Assembly (NCBI GenBank): GCA_029906195.1
Contig: JARWSJ010000001.1
Coordinates: 186,001 to 250,000 of the forward strand
Length of the DNA stretch: 64,000 nucleotides
Origin: Chitinophagaceae bacterium 26-R-25
Lineage (GTDB): Bacteria; Bacteroidota; Bacteroidia; Chitinophagales; Chitinophagaceae
Direction of reading: 5' to 3'
Every line of letters starts with the position of its first letter. Positions within the stretch are counted from its first letter, which is position 1. Below, one piece after another: positions 8,642 through 17,248 of this stretch. Below the pieces are notes generated by a model. That model did no database searches. It was not told where the DNA came from and saw nothing but the letters and a program-made list of their open reading frames with translations. The translations under genes were made by a program, and so were the position numbers.

Positions 8642-11557
8642 CTATTCACCAACTGTCGCCAAAAAGTCAAACAGCCCTGTCTCATTCGGCAGGTCAAGTT
8701 TTTTACGCAAACGGTAACGACTTGTTTCCACTCCGCGGATAGAGATGTTTAGTAGATTCGCAATTTCCTTGGATGAAAGATTGATGCGCAAATACGCACA
8801 CAGCTTGAGATCTGTTGCCGTCAGCTGTGGATGTTTATCCTTCAAAGTCTTAAGGAAATCATTGTTCACTTTATCAAAATAATTCGCAAATCGATCCCAG
8901 TCATCATCCGTTTCAAGTTGGTCATTGATCAGCTTAATGATTTTGCGAACGCGTTTTGATTCTTTTTCCAACTCCAGTTCTTTCAGCGGAACAAGTTCTT
9001 CCTTTATTTTATTAAGCACCTCTCGCTTTTGCAATAGCGTCATTGTGTTGGAAGCCAGTTCAGTATTTTTATGCGCTACTTCCGCTTCCAGTTTTTCATT
9101 CCGAAGTTGTATGATCTCCCGTTCATTTTTTTCAAGAGCTCGCTGGTGCTCAAATTGAAGGCGCTCCTGCTCTGCCTCATGTTGCTCTTGTTGTTTTTGC
9201 AATTTTATCTTTTGATTCAACAAATACTTTTGCTGTTGTCTTTTGTAGAACCAATAGATGACATAGGCAAACAATAAAATATAAACGAGATATGCAACAA
9301 TCGTTCTGTACCAGGGAGGCAAGACGGTGAATGAAAAAGAACTCACCGGCGAGAGGTTTCCCAAATCATCCCTTGCCTTTACTTCGAAGGTGTAGTCGCC
9401 GGAAGGCAGATTGGTATAACTTTTTTCAGCCTTCTTTGACCATGGTGACCATTCACTTTCAAAGCCTTTTAAACGGCAACTGTAATCGGCCTCCTGCACA
9501 AAGATGGGTGATGAAAATTCGAAATGAACCGAGTTGTATTTGTATGAAATATTCTGTGAAAACTTAACCGTCTCCGCAGAAGTCGCTGTGTCTTTCAGCG
9601 AGAGATAACCACCAAAGATCAGGCTGTCTGTTTTGTTTGAGGCTGTTATCTGCCTTAACAGTATACTTACGGAGCGCTTGTTGTGCTTGTATTTTTCGTA
9701 ATCCACATTGTAGAAACCTTCCTCACTTCCAATCAGCACATTATTACTGTTGTAAGGATAAATGAATTCTTCGCCGTTCGTCATCGTAACATTATTGAGC
9801 TCCGGAATGTATACGAGCTTTGGATGGCCGGGATTGCTGCAATCAATAACGCCGGGCTTTTTGTCTTGTATGAACCAGATATTTTGATGCGCATCTTCTT
9901 TTAAATAAGACACGCCGGCATTGCCAAACATCTTTGTAAAAAAGTCTGATCTTTTAAAATCATCGATCTTGGGATCATACTCAAAAAAACCTTTGCCACT
10001 GGTTAGCACAATTTTTCCCTGAACATTAAAAACATGGTTGTGATTCTCTGATAATATTTTGTTCTTATCGTCATAAGGTTTATTCTGCGGCATACCTGCC
10101 GAATCAAAATAAATTCTGTACAAGCCTTTGTAAGGATGAGCGGCCCAGATTATGTCTCCTTCAACAGCAATGAATTTTGCGGATTCAAAATGAGTGTGTT
10201 GTCGCTTGTTTACAAACTTTCCATTCTCGTAACTATAGAGATTGATGCCGTTGTATGTGCCCGCAAGCATAAGCGGAGAGGGCGTTTGCGAGCCCAGCGG
10301 TCTGAATAACCAAAAGCCGGTTGTTTCATCAAGTGGTGAAGCCGTGTTGCCGTTCACAATATAAGCGCCTTCATTGTGACTGATCAGTAAATGATCGTTT
10401 ACAACGTTCATGCCCCATACCTGTCCGGGACTTTTTTCTATGATATTAAACTGTCCTGCTGTTGCATTCAGTTGATCGGGACTTTGTAAGGGTGCTCGAT
10501 ACACACCGGTAGCTGTTCCGAGGTATAAACTGTTTTTATAAACAATGGCTGCATAACCCGGGCTCTTGTTTTCATTGTCAGGGTTGATGTGCGTGATGGC
10601 ATTATCATGTGCGATAAGATCGATGCCATTGTCAAGACCGAGCCATAAATTTTTATCCCTGTCAGCAAAAACATACATGATATTATTTTTCTGCAAACCA
10701 TCTTTCTTGGTCAGGTGCTGCACAATTTTTCCCTGGCTATTCATAATGTATAAGCCACTGAGATTCGTTGCCAATGCAGTAAGGTTAGCATCCAAAAGGC
10801 AGGCCGAGTAAAGGTTTTCCTGGTTTATGGAAGCAATATCAGGAGAGTTGAATTTTTGAATGTCTTTATCTTGAATGGTATACAAACCATTTTTCAATGT
10901 TGTAATCAGTGATGCGTTTCCTGTAAAATCAGTGATTGCTTTTACGACAGTATTATGTCCTTTAAAATCGTCACCATGTGGCAGTGGTACCCATTTGCCA
11001 TCTGCAAAATATACAAGGCCCATTTCAAACTGCTCGGCAATAAGTAGGTTTCTTGTTGTTCCCAGGAAGCCCCAGTTAATGCTTTCGTATGCTTTGATGG
11101 TATTATTGTGCAGCCAGAATATTCTTTTTGCGGAGCGGAAAAAAATATCGTCGCCCCATTTGATCACATTCCAAACATCGGTGAACTCATTTTCCCTTGG
11201 AGGAATAATGTCTTTAAAAGAATGATAGGCTAGTGTATTGGTGTTGTCGAAATAGAAATAGCCAAATTCCTGCTGGCCACCGACGTAGATCTTATCATCA
11301 TCGATCATTAAAGAACGGACAATGCTTTTGTTAGGAAGTTGGTAAGTGTTCCAGTAAGTGCCATCATATACAAGCAAACCATCGTCGTTGGCGAAATACA
11401 TTATACCACGTTTGTCTTGCGCAATGCAGCGGGTTTGTTTGCCGGCTTCATAAACCTGTTTGGAGAAATTGGTAATCGACGGAACACCAATCTGGTTTTG
11501 GGCAAAGATTATTGTTACAAAAAAAAGCAACAGTATTGTCGTCAGTATCTTCCTCAT
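8642..11557 (-). CDS. Ligand-sensing regulator: two-component propeller repeats, Y_Y_Y domain, one TM, LuxR-type HTH
   Basis: 971 aa with signal peptide MRKILTTILLLFFVTIIFAQ. A periplasmic part of about 640 residues has propeller repeats (DKRGIMYFANDDGLLVYDG, DKNLWLGLDNGIDLI). It is followed by a Y_Y_Y domain (YSCRLKGFESEWSPWSKK, YTFEVKARD), one membrane helix (TIVAYLVYILLFAYVIYWF), a long charged coiled coil and a C-terminal LuxR-like HTH (LTATDLKLCAYLRINLSSKEIANLLNIS). It resembles hybrid two-component sensors of Bacteroidota polysaccharide loci, but histidine kinase and receiver domains are absent, so sensing and DNA binding share one chain. I infer that it detects oligosaccharides released by neighbouring enzymes and controls them. 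It points towards GH31 and has its own upstream region at 11558-11720. Confidence 0.88.
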   Translation of the reverse strand: MRKILTTILLLFFVTIIFAQNQIGVPSITNFSKQVYEAGKQTRCIAQDKRGIMYFANDDGLLVYDGTYWNTYQLPNKSIVRSLMIDDDKIYVGGQQEFGYFYFDNTNTLAYHSFKDIIPPRENEFTDVWNVIKWGDDIFFRSAKRIFWLHNNTIKAYESINWGFLGTTRNLLIAEQFEMGLVYFADGKWVPLPHGDDFKGHNTVVKAITDFTGNASLITTLKNGLYTIQDKDIQKFNSPDIASINQENLYSACLLDANLTALATNLSGLYIMNSQGKIVQHLTKKDGLQKNNIMYVFADRDKNLWLGLDNGIDLIAHDNAITHINPDNENKSPGYAAIVYKNSLYLGTATGVYRAPLQSPDQLNATAGQFNIIEKSPGQVWGMNVVNDHLLISHNEGAYIVNGNTASPLDETTGFWLFRPLGSQTPSPLMLAGTYNGINLYSYENGKFVNKRQHTHFESAKFIAVEGDIIWAAHPYKGLYRIYFDSAGMPQNKPYDDKNKILSENHNHVFNVQGKIVLTSGKGFFEYDPKIDDFKRSDFFTKMFGNAGVSYLKEDAHQNIWFIQDKKPGVIDCSNPGHPKLVYIPELNNVTMTNGEEFIYPYNSNNVLIGSEEGFYNVDYEKYKHNKRSVSILLRQITASNKTDSLIFGGYLSLKDTATSAETVKFSQNISYKYNSVHFEFSSPIFVQEADYSCRLKGFESEWSPWSKKAEKSYTNLPSGDYTFEVKARDDLGNLSPVSSFSFTVLPPWYRTIVAYLVYILLFAYVIYWFYKRQQQKYLLNQKIKLQKQQEQHEAEQERLQFEHQRALEKNEREIIQLRNEKLEAEVAHKNTELASNTMTLLQKREVLNKIKEELVPLKELELEKESKRVRKIIKLINDQLETDDDWDRFANYFDKVNNDFLKTLKDKHPQLTATDLKLCAYLRINLSSKEIANLLNISIRGVETSRYRLRKKLDLPNETGLFDFLATVGE

Positions 11558-11635
11558 CGGCGAAGCAATCAGTTGGTTAAAGCGTAAATATAACAGGTGT
11601 TTCGTGGATTATGAATGACATTTTTTAAAAAATTG

Positions 11636-11709
11636 CTGAAAGCTGAATGCCTAACGCCTAACGCAACGCCTGCATATTGGGCGTTAAGCGTTAGGCGTTC
11701 AGCTTTCAG
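11636..11709. repeat. Inverted repeat between the GH5 gene end and the regulator promoter region
   Basis: Arms beginning CTGAAAGCTGAA at 11636 and ending TTCAGCTTTCAG at 11709 contain GCCTAACGCCTAACGC and its near complement. It lies just beyond the GH5 stop codon (11723, minus strand), so it may end GH5 transcription before it reaches the regulator gene. Confidence 0.7.
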
Positions 11710-11722
11710 ACTATTTCTTCAC

Positions 11723-13465
11723 TTAAAACAGCAGGTCTTTTAAATTAAACCCGCCTTCATTTATTATTAACCGGAGAACATGTTTCCCCTTGCCAAGATT
11801 AACTTTTCCAAGCTCAACGGATTGCCATGTTGCGCTTGCAGGTATTTTTATGTTTTCAATTGCATTTTTACCGTCAACACTCAGGCTTATGCTTCCTTTA
11901 CCGGCGGCAGACATGACGTTTATTCGTAAGGAATAATTTCCCGCTTTGGAAACGTCAACAGTGTATTGTAGCCATTCACCGGCTTCTGTACTGCCCACAT
12001 AATAATTTTTTGCGTCGGCAGAATCTCTGAAGATGTCCACTCCGTCATTGCGGAAACTTCTGCCACGATTACCGCCACGACTTCCTTTTGAAACGTGGTA
12101 GTCTGCTGTGTCGTTATCAAAATAAGCAACGCCGTTTCTTCCCAGGTCGTACTCCGCAGCATTGATAACAGCACCTTTCGATACGTTGTGAGTTTTGAAA
12201 GGAACAGCGCCTTCGTTAAATGGCTGCCTGAACATCGCGTCGATCACATCTGTATGAACTACGGTATTGCCCGCTTTGGATGCAGTTGCCAGTTTCATCA
12301 AACCGTTGTATGCCTCTGCGGCATCAGGTTTTGCGCCATTGCCATTTATATAACTTGCAACTTTGTCATAGTCAGGATTTGATTTGATTTCTTCCGGATT
12401 GTTGTTGCCGATCTTTTTCAACGGCCACCATGCCCAGCCGATGTTTTGCGATTCCATCAAACGGATGGCTTCCGTGTACCAAACGTTTGAGTTTTCACCC
12501 GTTTCGCCGATCCATATCGGTACATTGTATTTGCTGCGGGCGTCAAGCATATGTTTGATGGAATTCACATCATTGTGGTTCCAGTATTTGTGAAAACTCA
12601 ACACCATGTTATTGTCCCACGTGGGCAAAATGCCATTGTAATTGTTGCCCCAGCCGTTCCCTTCAATGATCACGATGTGTTTTTGATCTACTTCGCGGAT
12701 CGCTTTGGTAATGTCCTGCATTAGTTTTTTCAAAGGAGCATTATGTTGTTCTTTTGTGCCGTTCTTGTCGTTAGCAAGGTCATCAAAGCCCCAGTTTGGT
12801 TCGTTGATGATGTCATACCCCCCGATCCAGGGTTCATTTTTATAGCGATCTGCCAGTTTTTTCCAGAGAGCGATCATCTTTTGCTGGTTCGCTTCACTTT
12901 CCCACAAAGAAGGCTTGGAAGCATCACGGTCAGAAATGTTCAGGTCATTGCCTTGTCCTCCGGGTGCCGCATGCAGGTCGAGGATCAGGTACATTTGATT
13001 GGCTTTGCACCAGGCAAGCAAACTGTCGGTGAGTGCAAAACCTTTATTGAGCCAGGTGTTTTCGCCCGCTGTTTTTTCCTGCTCAACAGGTAGCGTGAAA
13101 AGATTGTAATGCATTGGCAGGCGGATAGAATTGAATCCCCACTTTTTCAGGGAGTCAACATCTGCTTTTGTTGTGTGATTGGCGAGCCAGGCATCGTAAA
13201 ACTCGGTCGTTTTTTCGCCACCTATCAGTGATTCGATCTTTGCTTTGATCAGGTGTTGCTGGCCTTCTTTGTTAACGTGCAACATATAGCCTTCCTGCAG
13301 CATCCAGCCGCCGAGGCCAATTCCGCGCAGCAAAACATTTTCTCCTTTTTCATTTACGATACGTTGATTGTCGGCTTTCAAAAATCCCTGTGCGGAACCT
13401 TCGGTATGCAATGCGGCTACTGCCAGGGCAATGCATAAGGGTTTGTGTAACTTTTTGGCTAGCAT
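11723..13465 (-). CDS. GH5 family endoglycanase with C-terminal CBM6-like module
   Basis: 580 aa from the ATG at 13465, chosen because it gives a signal peptide (MLAKKLHKPLCIALAVAALH...SAQG); an upstream in-frame start would add a non-signal leader. The GH5 barrel spans about 27-400. Glu222 in IINEPNWG is the acid/base and Glu321 in WIGETGEN the nucleophile, and LRGIGLGGWML at the start is typical of cellulase/exoglucanase-like GH5 members. Residues about 440-580 form a CBM6-like beta-sandwich (INAAEYD, EAGEWLQYTVDV, INEGGFNLKDLLF). It should cut or trim beta-linked backbone glucan or mannan outside the cytoplasm. It is transcribed towards the regulator and divergently from the DUF2092 gene. 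Confidence 0.88.
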   Translation of the reverse strand: MLAKKLHKPLCIALAVAALHTEGSAQGFLKADNQRIVNEKGENVLLRGIGLGGWMLQEGYMLHVNKEGQQHLIKAKIESLIGGEKTTEFYDAWLANHTTKADVDSLKKWGFNSIRLPMHYNLFTLPVEQEKTAGENTWLNKGFALTDSLLAWCKANQMYLILDLHAAPGGQGNDLNISDRDASKPSLWESEANQQKMIALWKKLADRYKNEPWIGGYDIINEPNWGFDDLANDKNGTKEQHNAPLKKLMQDITKAIREVDQKHIVIIEGNGWGNNYNGILPTWDNNMVLSFHKYWNHNDVNSIKHMLDARSKYNVPIWIGETGENSNVWYTEAIRLMESQNIGWAWWPLKKIGNNNPEEIKSNPDYDKVASYINGNGAKPDAAEAYNGLMKLATASKAGNTVVHTDVIDAMFRQPFNEGAVPFKTHNVSKGAVINAAEYDLGRNGVAYFDNDTADYHVSKGSRGGNRGRSFRNDGVDIFRDSADAKNYYVGSTEAGEWLQYTVDVSKAGNYSLRINVMSAAGKGSISLSVDGKNAIENIKIPASATWQSVELGKVNLGKGKHVLRLIINEGGFNLKDLLF

Positions 13466-13571
13466 AATGCGCTTTATGTGGTTTTGTATAAATGTAGGAG
13501 AGTAGGGTGACTGTTGGTTTTTCTGTACTACTTCATTCTTTCGCCATGGCAAATTGTGTACGATGTACGGG

Positions 13572-13628
13572 GTACGATGTACGAAATACATTACGATGTT
13601 AAACCCGAACGAATTTCGTACATCGTAC
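13572..13628. repeat. Inverted repeat in the divergent GH5 / DUF2092 promoter region
   Basis: Arms 13572-13587 and 13613-13628 (gtacgatgtacgaaat and its complement) are perfect over 16 nt. They sit in the 317-bp gap between divergent starts at 13465 and 13783. They could act as an operator or be another intergenic repeat; the tandem tacgatgtacg words just before suggest repeat origin. No gene is visible in the gap. Confidence 0.65.
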
Positions 13629-13782
13629 TTCGTGCACCGCATCTCAAACCATTTCCACCAGCCAAAAAAATCATTGCACCGCCCAACTTCTTCCTTCCTC
13701 ATCTGTATTATAAGAGCATGTTTTTCCGAAATGATACTCTTGTTTTTCAAAAAACTATTTAATGGTGTCTAAATCTCGCGGT

Positions 13783-14517
13783 ATGAAATCAATATTTATC
13801 GGTTCTTTTTTGGCGCTGTTTTTTGTAAATGTTCATGCTCAAAAGAAGCAGCAGGATACATTGGCCATACTCATCATCGACAGGATGAGTGACGTGATCG
13901 GCGATTTGGAGTCCTGCAGTTTTAAGCTGAACGCGGGCATTGACGAATGGGATCCATCTTACGGACTTGTAAAACACTTCGCCAGTTATGAGGTCTATCT
14001 CTCCGGCCCGTCGAAAATGATGGTCAATGTAAATGGCATTCATGGCCACCGACAATTTTTGTACAATGGCAACCAACAAGCTTACTATTCTTATGATGAA
14101 AACAACTTTGGTGTGATACAAACGCCAGGCACGTCGATAGAAATGATAGACAGCCTGCATAAGTTGTACGACTTTGATTTTCCTGCAGGTGATTTTTTCT
14201 ATCCTGCGTTCACAGATGATCTGCTTGAAAATACTGATTCCATTAGGTATCTCGGCATTGTCAAATTTGATGGTAAAGAATATTTTCACATCGTCGCCGT
14301 GTCAAAGGACATCAACCTGCAATTCTGGATAAGCAATGATGCTTATAATCTTCCCGCAAAATTTTCTATTACTTATAAAAACAAAGAAGGAACACCGCAG
14401 TATGTGGCATCATTTTCCGATTGGCAGATCAATCCTGTGCTACCCAATGCCATGTTTGATTTTTTGCCACCACCCAATGCTTCGCAAGTGAGGATCATGG
14501 CAAAAAATGAAAAATGA
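13783..14517 (+). CDS. DUF2092 family periplasmic protein (LolA-like fold predicted)
   Basis: 244 aa from ATG 13783 (the in-frame ATG 13762 would put seven polar residues before the signal peptide). The signal peptide is MKSIFIGSFLALFFVNVHAQ. The body matches DUF2092: DRMSDVIGDLESCSFKLNAGID, a middle section with SYDENNFGVIQTPGTS, and a late FSDWQINPVLPNAMFDFLPPP. DUF2092 proteins have a LolA/LppX-like half-barrel, so lipid or hydrophobic ligand handling in the periplasm is a family-level guess. The gene ends 21 bp before the DUF6515 gene, and this pairing suggests one operon and an envelope role. Confidence 0.82.
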   Translation: MKSIFIGSFLALFFVNVHAQKKQQDTLAILIIDRMSDVIGDLESCSFKLNAGIDEWDPSYGLVKHFASYEVYLSGPSKMMVNVNGIHGHRQFLYNGNQQAYYSYDENNFGVIQTPGTSIEMIDSLHKLYDFDFPAGDFFYPAFTDDLLENTDSIRYLGIVKFDGKEYFHIVAVSKDINLQFWISNDAYNLPAKFSITYKNKEGTPQYVASFSDWQINPVLPNAMFDFLPPPNASQVRIMAKNEK

Positions 14518-14538
14518 TAACCTGTAAAACAAACGATT

Positions 14539-15564
14539 ATGTTTACCAAAAAACATCTCTATAATAGTTGCCTTCTTAGTTTATTGATACTCCTCGCATG
14601 CGCAGATGCAACCGCGCAACGCATGGGTCATGGCGCCTCGCAGCGTGCAATGGGCGGCGGCGGTGGCGGTGGCCACAGAGGTGGAGGTGGTGGTGGCGGA
14701 TATAGCGGAGCCAACAACCGTTCAATCAATGGAGGAAGCGTGAAGTCGCCGGACAGGAACGTGCGAACTAGTCCTTCTACTAATAATATCGGCGGAGCCA
14801 CCAACAACATGAGCAATCGTCCCAACAATAATAATCGGCCCAACAGCAATGATCGCCAGACCAATAATATCAATAACAACAACAGCAGGAACAACAACAA
14901 CAGCAACAATCGTAACAGCGGAAATAACCGCAACAGCAACAACAAAGTTAACAACAGCGGGAACACCGTTAATATCAACGTTGACAACAGCCGGACTGTA
15001 GTAAACAACCGCAATACGGTAGTACGCAGAAACAATATCAATACCTATCATCGTCCCCCTTACGCTTATGGCGGAAGAAGATATTACTGTTATCATCCCT
15101 ACGTTTACCACCCTTATCGGCCGTTTTATTGGGGCCCGACCTGGCATCCATGGGGATTTTTTATTGCAGCGCTGGCTACAACAGCAATCATAGTTGCGGT
15201 GGAAAATGAAAAATACAATTATGATCAAGGGGTTTGGTATGCGTCTTCCAATGGCGGTTACACCGTCGTGCAGGCACCGGTGGGAGGAACGGTAACAACC
15301 ATTCCAAGCAGCGCGCAAACGGTCACGGTAAACAATACCACCAACTATTACTATGGTGGCGCTTATTATGAAAAATCAGGCAGCCAGTACAAAGTGGTTG
15401 CTCCGCCTGCAGGAGCAGTTGTCGATAATCTTCCTGAAGGTGGAGAGGAAGTAAAAATTGGAGACCAGACTTACGTGAAAGTTGGCGAAACTTATTATCA
15501 GCCAGTACAGGTAGATGGGAAACCAAAGTACGAAGTGACACAAGTGGAGGAAGGGGAGAAATAG
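14539..15564 (+). CDS. Gly/Asn-rich exported protein with DUF6515 domain
   Basis: 341 aa. The N-terminus (MFTKKHLYNSCLLSLLILLACADATAQ) is a signal peptide with a possible lipobox at LLAC. Residues 35-60 are glycine-rich, and about 90-165 are an Asn/Arg low-complexity stretch. Then comes an aromatic Tyr/His/Pro segment (YCYHPYVYHPYRPFYWGP), a hydrophobic helix (FFIAALATTAIIVAVE) and a DUF6515-type beta repeat region (GGYTVVQAPVGGTVTTIP, QYKVVAPPAGAVVDNLP). The repeats pair a thin surface or periplasmic linker with a C-terminal beta domain. Its partner is the DUF2092 gene immediately upstream. The function is not known to me. Confidence 0.8.
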   Translation: MFTKKHLYNSCLLSLLILLACADATAQRMGHGASQRAMGGGGGGGHRGGGGGGGYSGANNRSINGGSVKSPDRNVRTSPSTNNIGGATNNMSNRPNNNNRPNSNDRQTNNINNNNSRNNNNSNNRNSGNNRNSNNKVNNSGNTVNINVDNSRTVVNNRNTVVRRNNINTYHRPPYAYGGRRYYCYHPYVYHPYRPFYWGPTWHPWGFFIAALATTAIIVAVENEKYNYDQGVWYASSNGGYTVVQAPVGGTVTTIPSSAQTVTVNNTTNYYYGGAYYEKSGSQYKVVAPPAGAVVDNLPEGGEEVKIGDQTYVKVGETYYQPVQVDGKPKYEVTQVEEGEK

Positions 15565-15675
15565 TTGAAAATTGAAAGTTGAAAGTTGAAAATGATTTTT
15601 AACTCTGTTTATAAAGGGCGAATGCGATTCGCCCCTACAGCACCATCATTTTCAATTTTCAACTTTCAATTTTCC
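15564..15675. repeat. Second copy of the GGGCGAAT palindrome within a larger inverted repeat
   Basis: The core inverted repeat (15616-15623 and 15627-15634) is flanked on the left by ttgaaaattgaaagttgaa units and on the right by their complements. The whole gap between the convergent DUF6515 and DD-peptidase genes is thus a nested palindrome. It is the partner of the 742-798 element and probably also works as a bidirectional terminator. Confidence 0.78.
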
Positions 15676-15676
15676 A

Positions 15677-17074
15677 TTATTTAAGCACATTCAGCACCTC
15701 ATACATTTTCGCAACCACTGAAGCAGACGGCCCGTTAAAGCCATTGATCAAAAAGGCTATTATGTATTTGTTGCCATCTTTTGAAGTGTGATAACCACAA
15801 AATCCTTTTACGCCGCCAATGGTGCCGCTTTTCAGTTTCATGCCATTGTATTCGGGAAATGAATTGTAGTAAGATGAAAACCATGGCTGCTGTTTGGCAT
15901 ATCGCAGAACTTTCACCAAAGCATCCGTTGTTACGCGGTTTTGTGGCGAAAGCCCTGAGCCGTCGATGATGTTGAGCGATGTTTTATCGATCCCTTTCTG
16001 TTGCCAAAAATCCTGTACAATATTGACACCTTCATCCGTTGTGCCAAAGCCTTTCTTCTCAAACGCAAAAGTTTTCATTAAAGCTTCACCGTATAGATTA
16101 ATGCTTTTCTTCAAAAACCAATAAACAAGCGAATCGAGTGAAGGAGAATAGTAGGTGTAAAAAACAGCGTTGTCCGCCGGAAGATTATTTACAGAATGAA
16201 TATTTGCAAACAATTTGGTTAGACCATTATCTGCATTTTTCTTAGAATAAAATCGCAGGAAATTTGAAAAATATCTCGCCGGATCAGCATAGGTAGTTGA
16301 GATCGAAAAGTTATTCTCTTCCGCTGGTACAGAGCCTGTTACCAATATTTGCTGATTATTCGTTGGATCAAAATAAGCGTACGTGTTGTCGCCTGAACTT
16401 TTTGCACCTGTTTTTAACTCATCTATATTGATATTAATGTTAGCATATGCCGGTAATAATTTTGAAATCTGCGGGTCGGTGTTTTCTTTGTCTGTGTTGA
16501 AAATAACATCAAACTGATTTTCCCGCCAGTTCAAAGCACCTTGCCCGGCACCGTAATAATTTGCAACATCCTGCCAGATCCACCCTTCCGGAAAAAAGCG
16601 TTTGGAGAAACCTTTGTCGACAATACTAATTGAGGAAACTGCATTGGTGTTGACATTTGCTTTCGCAAATGCAGCCGTGATGTTTTTATAGATAACCTCT
16701 TCTTTTGTAGAAGCATAACGCCAGCTTCCAAAGCTCGGATCGCCGTGCGGCACAATGAAAATATTTACCGAGTCGCCATTTTTGCTGGCAGCGAAATCTG
16801 TTTTATAACGATAATCTTTACCTAATAATTCAAAAGCTGTTGCACTGGTCACAACCTTCAAACAACTTGCAGTAGCCAAGCCAATCTGCGAATTTTTATC
16901 AAATACCACGTTGCCCGTTTTTTCATCTATCACCAAAAGGCTGTACACCGCATGTTTCATTTGCGTATCCCTTTCCAATCGATTGGCTGCATTGATCAAT
17001 TTCTCTTTTGCCGATTGAGCATTGACCAATGAACAAACCAACAGGTATATGATTGATAAATAAACTTTTCGCAT
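15677..17074 (-). CDS. dacB: D-alanyl-D-alanine carboxypeptidase/endopeptidase, PBP4 type (peptidase S13)
   Basis: 465 aa, close to the usual length of PBP4, with signal peptide MRKVYLSIIYLLVCSLVNAQ. The active-site SxxK is Ser70-Cys-Leu-Lys73 in ATASCLKVVTSA. The second motif is the SGLSPQN block (IDGSGLSPQNRVTTDAL) and the third is KSG in MKLKSGTIGGVKGF. All three penicillin-binding motifs are in order. It trims or cleaves peptidoglycan peptide stems and cross-links in the periplasm. The gene stands alone, convergent with DUF6515 and divergent from cinA, with an inverted repeat in the divergent gap. Confidence 0.92.
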   Translation of the reverse strand: MRKVYLSIIYLLVCSLVNAQSAKEKLINAANRLERDTQMKHAVYSLLVIDEKTGNVVFDKNSQIGLATASCLKVVTSATAFELLGKDYRYKTDFAASKNGDSVNIFIVPHGDPSFGSWRYASTKEEVIYKNITAAFAKANVNTNAVSSISIVDKGFSKRFFPEGWIWQDVANYYGAGQGALNWRENQFDVIFNTDKENTDPQISKLLPAYANININIDELKTGAKSSGDNTYAYFDPTNNQQILVTGSVPAEENNFSISTTYADPARYFSNFLRFYSKKNADNGLTKLFANIHSVNNLPADNAVFYTYYSPSLDSLVYWFLKKSINLYGEALMKTFAFEKKGFGTTDEGVNIVQDFWQQKGIDKTSLNIIDGSGLSPQNRVTTDALVKVLRYAKQQPWFSSYYNSFPEYNGMKLKSGTIGGVKGFCGYHTSKDGNKYIIAFLINGFNGPSASVVAKMYEVLNVLK

Positions 17075-17117
17075 CTTTGAGTTTTAGAACAACAAAGAAC
17101 GCAGATTTTCAATATTA

Positions 17118-17233
17118 GAACGCAGATTTTCATGATTGTCAAGATGGTCATGATTATAAATTAGCGACTATGGCTAAACGGTGTTTCAAATATCAAATCA
17201 TGAAAATCATGACAATCATGAAAATCTGCGTTC
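17118..17233. repeat. Inverted repeat in the divergent dacB / cinA gap
   Basis: Arms starting at 17118 (gaacgcagattttcatgatt) and ending at 17233 are complementary over about 24 nt; a further partial tandem copy of acgcagattttca lies at 17098-17111. It is another dispersed-type palindrome located between two divergent promoters. Confidence 0.7.
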
Positions 17234-17248
17234 CATAAATCTTCAAAC

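Noticed and set aside
14628-15041. Leu-rich minus-strand frame of 137 codons
   Set aside because: It is the complement of the Gly/Asn-repeat coding sequence of the DUF6515 gene; low complexity makes a false open frame.
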